From an uncultured Eubacterium sp. (lineage in GTDB: Bacteria > Bacillota > Clostridia > Oscillospirales > Acutalibacteraceae), in assembly GCA_905233805.1 (NCBI GenBank), contig CAJOER010000001.1, positions 1-31,210 on the forward strand: a DNA stretch of 31,210 bases, given 5' to 3'. This document shows, in pieces, positions 1 to 5,996 of this stretch. Numbering within the stretch: the first letter of the stretch is position 1; every line of letters starts with the position of its first letter. The notes beneath the pieces were generated by a model. The model did no database searches. It had not been told where the DNA came from and saw only the letters and a list, made by a program, of their open reading frames with translations. The position numbers and the translations under genes were made by a program.

Positions 1-45
1 AACTCCAGCAATTATACCCCCAAATATTGAATCTCCTTTTTTCAT
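1..45 (-). CDS. 5' end of an unidentified gene (15 codons, runs off left edge)
   Basis: An ATG at 45-43 on the minus strand is preceded by a good Shine-Dalgarno AAAGGAG (60-54) and opens a frame reading MKKGDSIFGGIIAGV up to the window edge. The start of a hydrophobic segment after a short lysine-containing head would suit a membrane protein, but fifteen residues do not allow a family call. It belongs to the AT-rich segment that seems foreign to the rest of the window. Confidence 0.5.
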   Translation of the reverse strand, partial: MKKGDSIFGGIIAGV

Positions 46-163
46 TATTTTAGCTCCTTTCTATAGATTATTATAATATAAAAATAAATCAAAACATAGA
101 TTTTTTTATAATTTATTATTTGTACTAGTATCCTTATTAACATTATCTTTATCCTACTAAAAC

Positions 164-190
164 AAAAAAACTTGGAAATTCCAAGTTTTT
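164..190 (-). terminator. Intrinsic terminator after the GGDEF gene
   Basis: CTTGGAA (171-177) pairs with TTCCAAG (179-185), extended by A and T runs on both sides. Read on the minus strand it is a stem followed by a long T run, starting directly after the GGDEF stop codon at 192-194. Confidence 0.75.
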
Positions 191-191
191 A

Positions 192-500
192 TTAACGTCT
201 TCTTTCAAGTCCATTTCTAGTATACATTGATAATTTATCTTCTTGCATAATATTATCAGCTTTCACATATGTATGTTTTAATGAATCTCCAGGAATATGT
301 TTAGCTAAACCATAGTTAATACCTATAGGTAAATTCTCTCCTACGTTTAAATCTAATAAACTAACTTCTTCTGCAGCTAATTTAGCTTTAATATTAGTTA
401 ATTCTATATCTTCTTTATTTGTAAGTAAGATAAATTCATCTCCACCTACTCTAAATACACAATGACCAGTACTAACAGAAGTTTCTGTACCATCAGCATT
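192..500 (-). CDS. GGDEF (diguanylate cyclase-like) domain, C-terminal 102 residues
   Basis: This minus-strand frame ends in LERRR-stop at 192-194. It contains the signature RVGGDEFILL about 20 residues into the fragment, followed by a typical second half of a GGDEF fold (INYGLAKH, then a YVKADNIMQEDK segment like the usual ADxALYxAK helix). An intact GGDEF active site normally makes or senses cyclic di-GMP. The coding sequence is very AT-rich with codon use unlike everything right of 500. Its upstream part is missing: at about 500 the sequence changes, out of frame, into mnmE. It is therefore either a broken gene or, more likely, part of another genome joined here. The domain call is firm; membership in this chromosome is doubtful. 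Confidence 0.8.
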   Translation of the reverse strand, partial: NADGTETSVSTGHCVFRVGGDEFILLTNKEDIELTNIKAKLAAEEVSLLDLNVGENLPIGINYGLAKHIPGDSLKHTYVKADNIMQEDKLSMYTRNGLERRR

Positions 501-769
501 CCGCCGTGAACGGAAAGCTCGGCAACGTCCTCGCCGGTATAGCTTTTCGGCGCGCGGAACACGAGGGCGACCGCATTATCTGCTTTTTCGCCGTCGATAA
601 TTATATTGCCGTACTTGGCGCAGTAGCCTTTAAGAACGGTTAAAGAGGAATTATCAATGGGCGCAAAAACCTTTGAGGCAACGTCTACGGCGCTGTCTCC
701 GCTGATTCTTATAACTCCTATTCCGCCGGGGGCGGAACCGGTTGAAATCGCGGCTATCGTTTTGCTCAC
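500..769 (-). CDS. mnmE: tRNA modification GTPase MnmE, N-terminal 90 residues only
   Basis: Residues 1-90 match the start of MnmE: SKTIAAISTGSAPGGIGVIRISG, then YTGEDVAELSVHGG. This is the N-terminal tetrahydrofolate-binding domain. MnmE works with MnmG on the wobble uridine of certain tRNAs. Full-length MnmE is about 450-460 residues, so the helical domain and GTPase domain are absent here: the frame runs into AT-rich unrelated DNA near 500. The ATG at 769-767 has a strong AAGGAGGAG site upstream. It is the last gene of the rpmH-rnpA-yidD-yidC-khpB-mnmE order, as in many Bacillota. The truncation coincides with an abrupt compositional change, so I read it as an assembly or library join and not a real pseudogene. 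Confidence 0.85.
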
Positions 770-797
770 GGTAACTCCTCCTTTCGATTTAACATAA

Positions 798-826
798 TAA
801 TGGCGAACGCCAACCGTCCGCCATTA
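798..826. repeat. Inverted repeat between khpB and mnmE
   Basis: TAATGGCG (798-805) pairs perfectly with CGCCATTA (819-826) around a 13-nt loop, in the short gap between the khpB stop and the mnmE ribosome site. No long T run follows on the minus strand, so it may be a processing or stability hairpin and not a terminator. Confidence 0.5.
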
Positions 827-829
827 AAA

Positions 830-1801
830 TCAGTCTTCTTTATTTACTTCAATCTTGCCGAATTTGGGGAGGTCGGCACGGTCAGCCTTGGGAACATAGT
901 CTTCGGGAGCGGAGGTTGTTGCCTTCGGTCTGTCGTTCCTTCTGCCTCTGCCGCCGTCTCTTCTCGGGGGCTTGATTGCGCCGCCTACCGGCTCGATTAC
1001 GACTCTTCTGTCCTGATTGGAGCCGATTGAACGGGATTCAACGCCCTCAATTTCCTGTACCGCGGTGTGAATAACGCGTCTTTCGTACGGATTCATCGGC
1101 TCAAAGGTATAACGTCTCTTCGTTCTGAGAACGTATGCCGAGTTCTTTTCAGCGAGATGTCTTAATGTTTCGTTTCTCTTTTCTCTGTAATTTCCTACGT
1201 TGATTGCAACTCTTACGTAAGCGTTAGTGTGCTTTTTCATTGCAAGGGACATAAGGTACTGGATAGAATCGAGGGTTTCGCCTCTTCTTCCGATTACGAT
1301 ACCGTAATCCTCGCAGGAAAGTTCGATTGATACAACGCCCTCGTTATAGCTTGCGTCGAGGGTTGCGTCGTCAATATTGAGCCCCTTGATAATCTCTGCA
1401 AGGTAGCTCTTTGCATATTCAAGGTCAACGCTCGCGGGAAAGTCGCGCTTAACCTCAGCCTTTACAGGCTCGGCCTTCGGGGCGTCCTTCTTCTGAGCGG
1501 GTTTGCCGTTGCCGTCAGCCTTCTGTTTTTTCTGCTGAGGCTTTGCCTGCTGGGGAGCGGGCTTTTTTGACTTGGGCTTTTTGTTGTTGTTCTTATTCTT
1601 CTTTTCGCTTACGCCGTCGTCGTAATAAGCTCTTACCTTAGCGTCATTTCCGCCGAAGAGACGTAATATCTTACCACGGGGATATTCCAACACCTCGGTA
1701 TGAACGTCAAGAATGAACTTTTCGGGCACGTTAAGCCCGGTCTTTGCAGCGGCGATTGCTGCTTCAACCGTTTTGCCCGTTGCGATATATTCTTTAATCA
1801 T
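830..1801 (-). CDS. khpB: KH/R3H RNA-binding protein KhpB (Jag, EloR)
   Basis: The 323-residue protein shows the full domain order of the Jag/KhpB family. A Jag_N domain covers roughly residues 1-52. A low-complexity Lys/Pro/Gln/Ala linker covers about 65-120. A KH domain contains the GRRG loop at 171-174, and an R3H domain covers about 208-266, followed by a basic then acidic tail. In Firmicutes this protein binds RNA and is linked to cell elongation control with KhpA; that role is known for the family, not shown here. It sits 10 nt after yidC and just before mnmE in the rpmH operon. The ATG at 1801 has only a modest AAGGA site, consistent with coupling to yidC. The linker is longer and more charged than in many relatives. 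Confidence 0.93.
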   Translation of the reverse strand: MIKEYIATGKTVEAAIAAAKTGLNVPEKFILDVHTEVLEYPRGKILRLFGGNDAKVRAYYDDGVSEKKNKNNNKKPKSKKPAPQQAKPQQKKQKADGNGKPAQKKDAPKAEPVKAEVKRDFPASVDLEYAKSYLAEIIKGLNIDDATLDASYNEGVVSIELSCEDYGIVIGRRGETLDSIQYLMSLAMKKHTNAYVRVAINVGNYREKRNETLRHLAEKNSAYVLRTKRRYTFEPMNPYERRVIHTAVQEIEGVESRSIGSNQDRRVVIEPVGGAIKPPRRDGGRGRRNDRPKATTSAPEDYVPKADRADLPKFGKIEVNKED

Positions 1802-1811
1802 AATATTTTCC

Positions 1812-2840
1812 TTATTCTTTAATCTTTTTTAAGCTTTTCTCTCTTGCTCTTCTCTCAATAGTATTTTCAACCATCTGTCTTGCGATATTTTTCCTCGGGG
1901 GGAAGAACTTGTTCATTACAAGCTGCTGTAATACCGCGATAATGTTTGAAATAATCCAGTAAAAGCCTACTGCTGCGGGTACCTGAAGCGAGAACCACGC
2001 CGAAAACAGCGGCATCATAAGCATCATTATCATCATCTGGCCGCTCTGCTGCGCCATAGCCGGGTTGGTCTTCTTCTGAAGCATTGTCGACATAAGGCTT
2101 GATGCCAGAGAGGTTACCAGACAGAGTATCGGGATTATGATAATCGGGCCGCCCTTAATAGAGGGTACTACGGACATATCAATGCCGAAAATATTAAGCC
2201 CTTCCTTAAACTGCTCAATACTTGCGATTGCGCTGTCGGTAAATATTCCGCCGAGAGAGTCGTTATTTGCAATAAGGACGTCCTTATACTTGGCGATATT
2301 ACGGATAATATCGAGCTGCAAGTAGTTGTTTCCTCTTGTTGCGGTAAAACCGATAACCTGAGCAATCTTTTCCGAATAGTCGGTAATCTTGAGGTTGAGT
2401 ATATACTCAAGGGGATAGTAGATAATACCGATGATACCCATGAGGAATACCATCTGGAACGCCATGGGACCGCAACCCATATTCATCGGGTTATGACCCT
2501 CGCGGGAATAAAGCTCCTGCATTTCCTGCTGCATCTGCTGATTCGCCTTCTGGCGCTGTTTGGGGTCGGAAATGGCGTTTACGTTATACTTTTTCTGGAT
2601 TTTCTGGATTTTCGGCTGGATTCGGTTGGTTTTCGCCATTGTTCTCTGCTGTCTTAAATTAATCGGGAACAGCACAAGTCTTGTAAGTAAGGTGAAAACA
2701 ATCAGCGCAAGGAAATACTGGTTATTGAAGGCTATTAAAAGCCCTTCCATACCCTTACCGAAAAGCCAGTAGAGAGGTCTGAATATTGCTATGCCGTTTG
2801 ATACACGGGTAGCAAGTGTAATGTAGTCAAATGTAAACAC
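1812..2840 (-). CDS. yidC: Membrane protein insertase YidC/Oxa1 family
   Basis: This 342-residue polytopic membrane protein has the YidC core. A first membrane helix at about 41-61 contains the conserved groove arginine (R54, in TLLTRLVLFPI). A charged cytoplasmic hairpin spans about 62-120, with further helices near 124-146, 231-253 and 268-309. It inserts membrane proteins with or after Sec. There is no lipobox cysteine at the N-terminus, unlike the lipoprotein forms in bacilli. The segment between helices 2 and 3 (about 147-230) is longer than in typical short Gram-positive YidC. Its position between yidD and khpB is the standard one. The ATG at 2840 follows yidD by 18 nt. Confidence 0.95.
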   Translation of the reverse strand: MFTFDYITLATRVSNGIAIFRPLYWLFGKGMEGLLIAFNNQYFLALIVFTLLTRLVLFPINLRQQRTMAKTNRIQPKIQKIQKKYNVNAISDPKQRQKANQQMQQEMQELYSREGHNPMNMGCGPMAFQMVFLMGIIGIIYYPLEYILNLKITDYSEKIAQVIGFTATRGNNYLQLDIIRNIAKYKDVLIANNDSLGGIFTDSAIASIEQFKEGLNIFGIDMSVVPSIKGGPIIIIPILCLVTSLASSLMSTMLQKKTNPAMAQQSGQMMIMMLMMPLFSAWFSLQVPAAVGFYWIISNIIAVLQQLVMNKFFPPRKNIARQMVENTIERRAREKSLKKIKE

Positions 2841-2858
2841 TTATAAATCCTCTTCGTT

Positions 2859-3110
2859 TTACTTTTTTTCTTTTTTCGGCGGAACCGGGTCGTATCCGCC
2901 CTTGAACAAGGGATTGCACCGCATAATTCGTAATATTCCGAGGCCCAGCCCCTTTAGCGGGCCGTGGATTTCGATAGCCTCGAGCATATACTGCGAGCAG
3001 GTCGGCGTATAGCGGCATGCCCCGTGGGAAAACCTCGGGGAAAGCGTAAGCTGATATGTTCTTATGAGAAAGACCATCGCCTTTTTTAACAGATTAGTTA
3101 TCATCTTCAT
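2859..3110 (-). CDS. yidD: Membrane protein insertion efficiency factor YidD
   Basis: The 83-residue protein carries the family hallmark of a short amphipathic N-terminal helix, then LSPRFSHGACRYTPTCSQYM with its cysteines, and CNPLFKGGYDPVP near the end. YidD lies at the inner face of the membrane and assists YidC insertion. The start overlaps the end of rnpA by 17 nt, as often seen in this operon. A second in-frame ATG lies two codons downstream (3104-3102). The lysine-rich end (PPKKEKK) is normal for the family. Confidence 0.95.
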   Translation of the reverse strand: MKMITNLLKKAMVFLIRTYQLTLSPRFSHGACRYTPTCSQYMLEAIEIHGPLKGLGLGILRIMRCNPLFKGGYDPVPPKKEKK

Positions 3111-3438
3111 TAATTACACCGAGCTCTTTAAACTGCTTTTGCATCTGGTTAAGCACAACCGGCATCTTGACTCTGCTCGTTTTGCCTCTTGCTACAAAGA
3201 TGAAATCCCAGCTTCCGTTAACCTCGCCCTCAAGGGAAGCAAAGGCGGCGCGGATAACGCGTCTTGCGCGGTTTCGCTGAACGGCCTTGCCGATTTTCTT
3301 CGAGGTTGTTATACCGTAGCGGATTTCGTTTCTTCTGCTTTTCATGGCGTAGGTAACGAGAACGTCGCCTGCAGCGCTTTTGCCTCTGTAATAAAGTCTG
3401 CGGAAATCCTTGTTTTCCTTTAAGGTTTGACTTTTCAT
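3094..3438 (-). CDS. rnpA: Ribonuclease P protein component
   Basis: The 114-residue basic protein contains the RNase P protein signature QRNRARRVIRAAF (residues about 54-66), preceded by GITTSKKIGKAV. It binds the RNase P RNA and helps mature the 5' ends of tRNAs. The length matches the family. It follows rpmH after 24 nt and overlaps yidD. The RNase P RNA gene itself is not in this window as far as I can see. Confidence 0.95.
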   Translation of the reverse strand: MKSQTLKENKDFRRLYYRGKSAAGDVLVTYAMKSRRNEIRYGITTSKKIGKAVQRNRARRVIRAAFASLEGEVNGSWDFIFVARGKTSRVKMPVVLNQMQKQFKELGVINEDDN

Positions 3439-3462
3439 GTCGCACCCCGTTTCAATCGTTAA

Positions 3463-3597
3463 TTAGTAGGAAAGCTTTTTTCTTCCCTTTGCACGGCGGC
3501 GCGCAAGCACCTTTCTTCCGTTTCTGGTTGACATTCTTTTTCTGAAGCCGTGTTCCTTCTTTGCGTGTCTCTTCTTAGGCTGGAAGGTTCTTTTCAT
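3463..3597 (-). CDS. rpmH: 50S ribosomal protein L34
   Basis: A 44-residue, strongly basic frame begins MKRTFQPKKRHAKKEHGF and ends GRKKLSY with a TAA at 3465-3463; this is the L34 sequence pattern at its normal length. The ATG at 3597-3595 has GGAGTG just upstream. It is the first gene of the minus-strand operon towards mnmE and has a consensus promoter about 125 nt upstream. L34 is part of the large ribosomal subunit. Confidence 0.97.
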   Translation of the reverse strand: MKRTFQPKKRHAKKEHGFRKRMSTRNGRKVLARRRAKGRKKLSY

Positions 3598-3721
3598 TCT
3601 TTTCACTCCTTTTCAAGATTAAACTCGTCTTAATCTATATGTTCTCCGCGCGGTATAGCGCAGGTTTTTTACTATATAATCTATTTATATATTATATATA
3701 AACAGAGTAACAGCGTTTGAT

Positions 3722-3750
3722 ATTATAATTTATTAATGTCAATTTGTCAA
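3722..3750 (-). promoter_or_regulatory. Sigma-A-type promoter for the rpmH operon
   Basis: On the minus strand TTGACA (3750-3745) is followed after exactly 17 nt by TATAAT (3727-3722), a full consensus match. It lies about 125 nt upstream of rpmH in an AT-rich gap. Confidence 0.85.
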
Positions 3751-3757
3751 CTAAAAC

Positions 3758-3786
3758 TTGTATTTATTTAAATAATATATTATAAT
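3758..3786 (+). promoter_or_regulatory. Promoter for mtnN, back-to-back with the rpmH promoter
   Basis: TTGTAT (3758-3763), a 17-nt spacer and a perfect TATAAT (3781-3786) face right towards mtnN. The two divergent -35 boxes are separated by only 7 nt, so polymerase binding could compete. Confidence 0.6.
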
Positions 3787-3851
3787 AACCCTATATGTTG
3801 GGGCAAAGCCCGAAAGCAATCACAATTCTTATTGAAAATGAGGAAAACGCT

Positions 3852-4535
3852 ATGCTTGGAATTATCGGCGCTATGGACGTTGAGGTTGACGCAATCAAAG
3901 AAAAAGTTGCGCTACCCATAAAAACAACCTTTGCGAAAATTGAATTTATCTGCGGCAAAATTGAAAACACCGAGGTCTGTATCGCGCAGTGCTCGCCGGG
4001 CAAGGTTAACGCGGCGCTTTGCGCTCAGATTATGATTGATAAATTCGGAGTCGGCGAAATTATAAATACGGGCATAGGCTGCTCGCTCGGCTCCACGGTA
4101 AAAATCAGGGACGTTGTTATTGCAAAAGACGTGTGCCAGTACGATATCGACACCACCGCCTGCGGCGATGAGCCGGGCTTTATAAGCGGCCTCGGCGTGG
4201 TAAAAATCAAGGCCGACGCCTTTATTTCAGAGGCGCTTGAAAAGGCGGCAAAACGTTGCGGCGCAAGGGTTCACACGGGCACGGTTGCAAGCGGGGACAC
4301 CTTTATTGCCTCGAGCGCGCTAAAAGAAAAAACCGCCTCGCTTTTCGGCGCGGTATGCGGCGAAATGGAGGGCGGCGCGATAGGCCAGGTCTGCTATGCC
4401 AACGGCGTTCCGTTCGCGGTTTTGCGCACGGTATCCGACGGGGGAAACGAAGCGGCCGAAATCGATTATCCGACGTTCAAAAAAATCGCCGCGGACACTT
4501 CCGCGGCAATCATAACCGAATATTTAAAAGCTTAG
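3852..4535 (+). CDS. mtnN: 5'-methylthioadenosine/S-adenosylhomocysteine nucleosidase
   Basis: Starting at the ATG at 3852, the 227-residue product opens LGIIGAMDVEVDAI, the usual MTAN beginning. The catalytic residues known for E. coli MTAN align as Glu11, Glu173 (in GEMEGGAIGQVC) and Asp196 (RTVSDGG). The enzyme cleaves the glycosidic bond of methylthioadenosine and S-adenosylhomocysteine, releasing adenine and thus clearing by-products of SAM use and feeding autoinducer-2 precursors. An upstream in-frame ATG at 3795 would add 19 unrelated residues; the GAGG site before 3852 and homology favour the shorter form. Its stop overlaps the convergent regulator gene by 4 nt. It interrupts the usual rpmH-dnaA neighbourhood. 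Confidence 0.93.
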   Translation: MLGIIGAMDVEVDAIKEKVALPIKTTFAKIEFICGKIENTEVCIAQCSPGKVNAALCAQIMIDKFGVGEIINTGIGCSLGSTVKIRDVVIAKDVCQYDIDTTACGDEPGFISGLGVVKIKADAFISEALEKAAKRCGARVHTGTVASGDTFIASSALKEKTASLFGAVCGEMEGGAIGQVCYANGVPFAVLRTVSDGGNEAAEIDYPTFKKIAADTSAAIITEYLKA

Positions 4536-5155
4536 TCAAGACGGTAGTTTTCAAGGATGAATTCCTCCGCCTCGCCTATGAGGTCGCCGAGAGCGGTACG
4601 GTTGTTTACGTCCATTCCCGTTCTGGATTTATCCTCCATAAATACGAACTTAGCGTCTTCTACCGCAATTGCGGCGGCGGCAAGTTCGCGGCCTACCGTA
4701 TAATCGAGTTTAAACAGCTCTCTCGGGAGAATTCCCGCCTTTGCAAGGGTAAGAGCGCCGCGGTAAACCGAAAGCATATAGTAATCGTAGAGCCAGTCCT
4801 TCTCTTTATTTCCGGTAACGGAGGCTGACGCCATATCGAGTATGTTCTTCGTTGCGCTTGCAAGAGCTGCAACAGACCTTGTTCCCTCGCCGTCAGCCGC
4901 GTCAAACGCGGATACGTCGAGTCCCGTTCTCGATTCGCTTACGCCGAGAAGATAATCCGTGGTCACTCCGTAGTATTTACTGCATTTTATTACAAAATCA
5001 AGTCCGCATTCGCGTATGCCCTTCTCATAATGAGAAAGAAGAGCCTGAGAAATGCCGAGGTCGGTAGCCGCTCTTTTCTGACTTATACCCCTCTCTTTTC
5101 TCAGCCGCGACAGAACCTGCGCGAACTTTGAAAGTTTCTCTTTATTCTTCTCCAT
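4532..5155 (-). CDS. XRE-family helix-turn-helix regulator
   Basis: The N-terminal region (about residues 10-72) is a clear HTH_3/Cro-CI domain: LRKERGISQKRAATDLGISQ, then the usual SHYEKGIREC and YYGVTTDYLLG. The remaining 130 residues (207 total) are predicted helical and Ala/Leu-rich, without a domain I recognise; they may bind a ligand or dimerise. A longer start at 5233 is rejected because that ATG lies inside the TATAAT of the gene's own putative promoter. The chosen ATG at 5155 has no clear Shine-Dalgarno site, so the start is the weakest part. Targets are unknown; the flanking phosphatase and mtnN are not obvious partners. Confidence 0.8.
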   Translation of the reverse strand: MEKNKEKLSKFAQVLSRLRKERGISQKRAATDLGISQALLSHYEKGIRECGLDFVIKCSKYYGVTTDYLLGVSESRTGLDVSAFDAADGEGTRSVAALASATKNILDMASASVTGNKEKDWLYDYYMLSVYRGALTLAKAGILPRELFKLDYTVGRELAAAAIAVEDAKFVFMEDKSRTGMDVNNRTALGDLIGEAEEFILENYRLD

Positions 5156-5200
5156 TATATATCGTGTCCATATCTTAAAGTATTTTAAGTCGCCGGGGAT

Positions 5201-5225
5201 AAAACAAAAAGTGCTCTGAAAGCAC
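5201..5225 (-). other. Terminator-like hairpin in the regulator's leader
   Basis: On the minus strand GTGCT (5215-5211 side) pairs with AGCAC (5225-5221 side) around a 5-nt loop, followed directly by TTTTTGTTTT. No gene ends here on this strand. If the promoter at 5232-5260 is right, the hairpin is at the very 5' end of the transcript, so it may stabilise the RNA 5' end and not terminate. Confidence 0.4.
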
Positions 5226-5231
5226 GTTCTC

Positions 5232-5260
5232 ATTATAGTTCAAATTATACTCATTGTAAA
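5232..5260 (-). promoter_or_regulatory. Promoter for the XRE-type regulator
   Basis: TTTACA (5260-5255), 17-nt spacer, TATAAT (5237-5232) on the minus strand, giving a leader of about 70 nt before the ATG at 5155. Confidence 0.6.
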
Positions 5261-5274
5261 TATTATCGGCGCTA

Positions 5275-5303
5275 TTGTTACTTTTTTGTAATAATGGCAT
5301 AAT
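5275..5303 (+). promoter_or_regulatory. Possible promoter for the histidine phosphatase
   Basis: TTGTTA (5275-5280), 17-nt spacer and CATAAT (5298-5303) precede the gene by about 30 nt. The match is moderate. Confidence 0.45.
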
Positions 5304-5331
5304 CTCAGTCGTTTTAAAGGGGTTGACAAAA

Positions 5332-5979
5332 ATGAAATCATACACGCTGTATTTGTTCAGACACGGGCTTACAAAGGGAAATCTTGACGCACAGTATATA
5401 GGGCATACGGATTTACCCCTAACTACAAATAGTATAAACGAGTTAAAACAGATAAAAGCAAAATACCACTATCCCGAGGTCGACGCGGTCTTTGTTTCGC
5501 CGCTGAAAAGGGCTATGCAGAGCGCCGACATAATGTTCCCAAAAAATAACAAAATTGTAATAGATAATTTTATCGAGTACAATTTCGGCGAGTTTGAGGG
5601 ACTGACCGCCGAGGATTTGAAGGACAACGAGGACTTTCAGAACTGGCTTCACGGGGATATGTATACGCGCCCGCCCTTCGGTGAAACGAACGCGGAGTTC
5701 GTTCACAGGATATGCGATTCCTTTGAAAAGGTGATAAACGGCTGTATTTCGCAGGGAACGACGGATATAGCAATCGTAACCCACGCGGGAGTAATAATGA
5801 CGATTCTCGCCTGCTACGGCCTTCCCGAGGCGCCTATGGCGCACTGGCAGATGGACGCGGGCTACGGATATAAACTGAGGATAACGCCTTCAATCTGGAT
5901 GAGGGGGAACAAAATAGAGGTAGTCGACACGGCTCCACAGTCGCTCGAGGACATAAAAAAAGAACCGCAGGAGGATTAA
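5332..5979 (+). CDS. Histidine phosphatase (phosphoglycerate mutase-like)
   Basis: The 215-residue protein starts KSYTLYLFRHGLTKGN, giving the RHG motif (Arg10-His11-Gly12, phospho-accepting histidine). Arg60 (SPLKRA), Glu87 (FGEFEG) and His151 (VTHAGV) complete the expected active site. It belongs to histidine phosphatase branch 1, which includes cobalamin pathway alpha-ribazole phosphatases and broad phosphatases. The IGHTDLPL segment is reminiscent of CobC-type members, but no cobalamin genes are nearby, so the substrate is open. The ATG at 5332 follows AAAGGGG by a normal spacing; a farther upstream start would add an unlikely leader. It is a single-gene unit ending at a bidirectional terminator. 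Confidence 0.88.
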   Translation: MKSYTLYLFRHGLTKGNLDAQYIGHTDLPLTTNSINELKQIKAKYHYPEVDAVFVSPLKRAMQSADIMFPKNNKIVIDNFIEYNFGEFEGLTAEDLKDNEDFQNWLHGDMYTRPPFGETNAEFVHRICDSFEKVINGCISQGTTDIAIVTHAGVIMTILACYGLPEAPMAHWQMDAGYGYKLRITPSIWMRGNKIEVVDTAPQSLEDIKKEPQED

Positions 5980-5996
5980 CCTGCGGGTCTTTTTTA
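5955..5996. terminator. Bidirectional terminator between the phosphatase and the LCP gene
   Basis: CCGCAGG (5965-5971) pairs with CCTGCGG (5980-5986). An A run lies on the left and a T run on the right, so the hairpin can stop transcription from both convergent genes. The phosphatase stop codon lies in the loop. Confidence 0.85.

Noticed and set aside
5156..5233. Longer N-terminus for the XRE regulator
   Set aside because: The upstream ATG is part of the probable -10 box and the extra residues do not look like a regulator.
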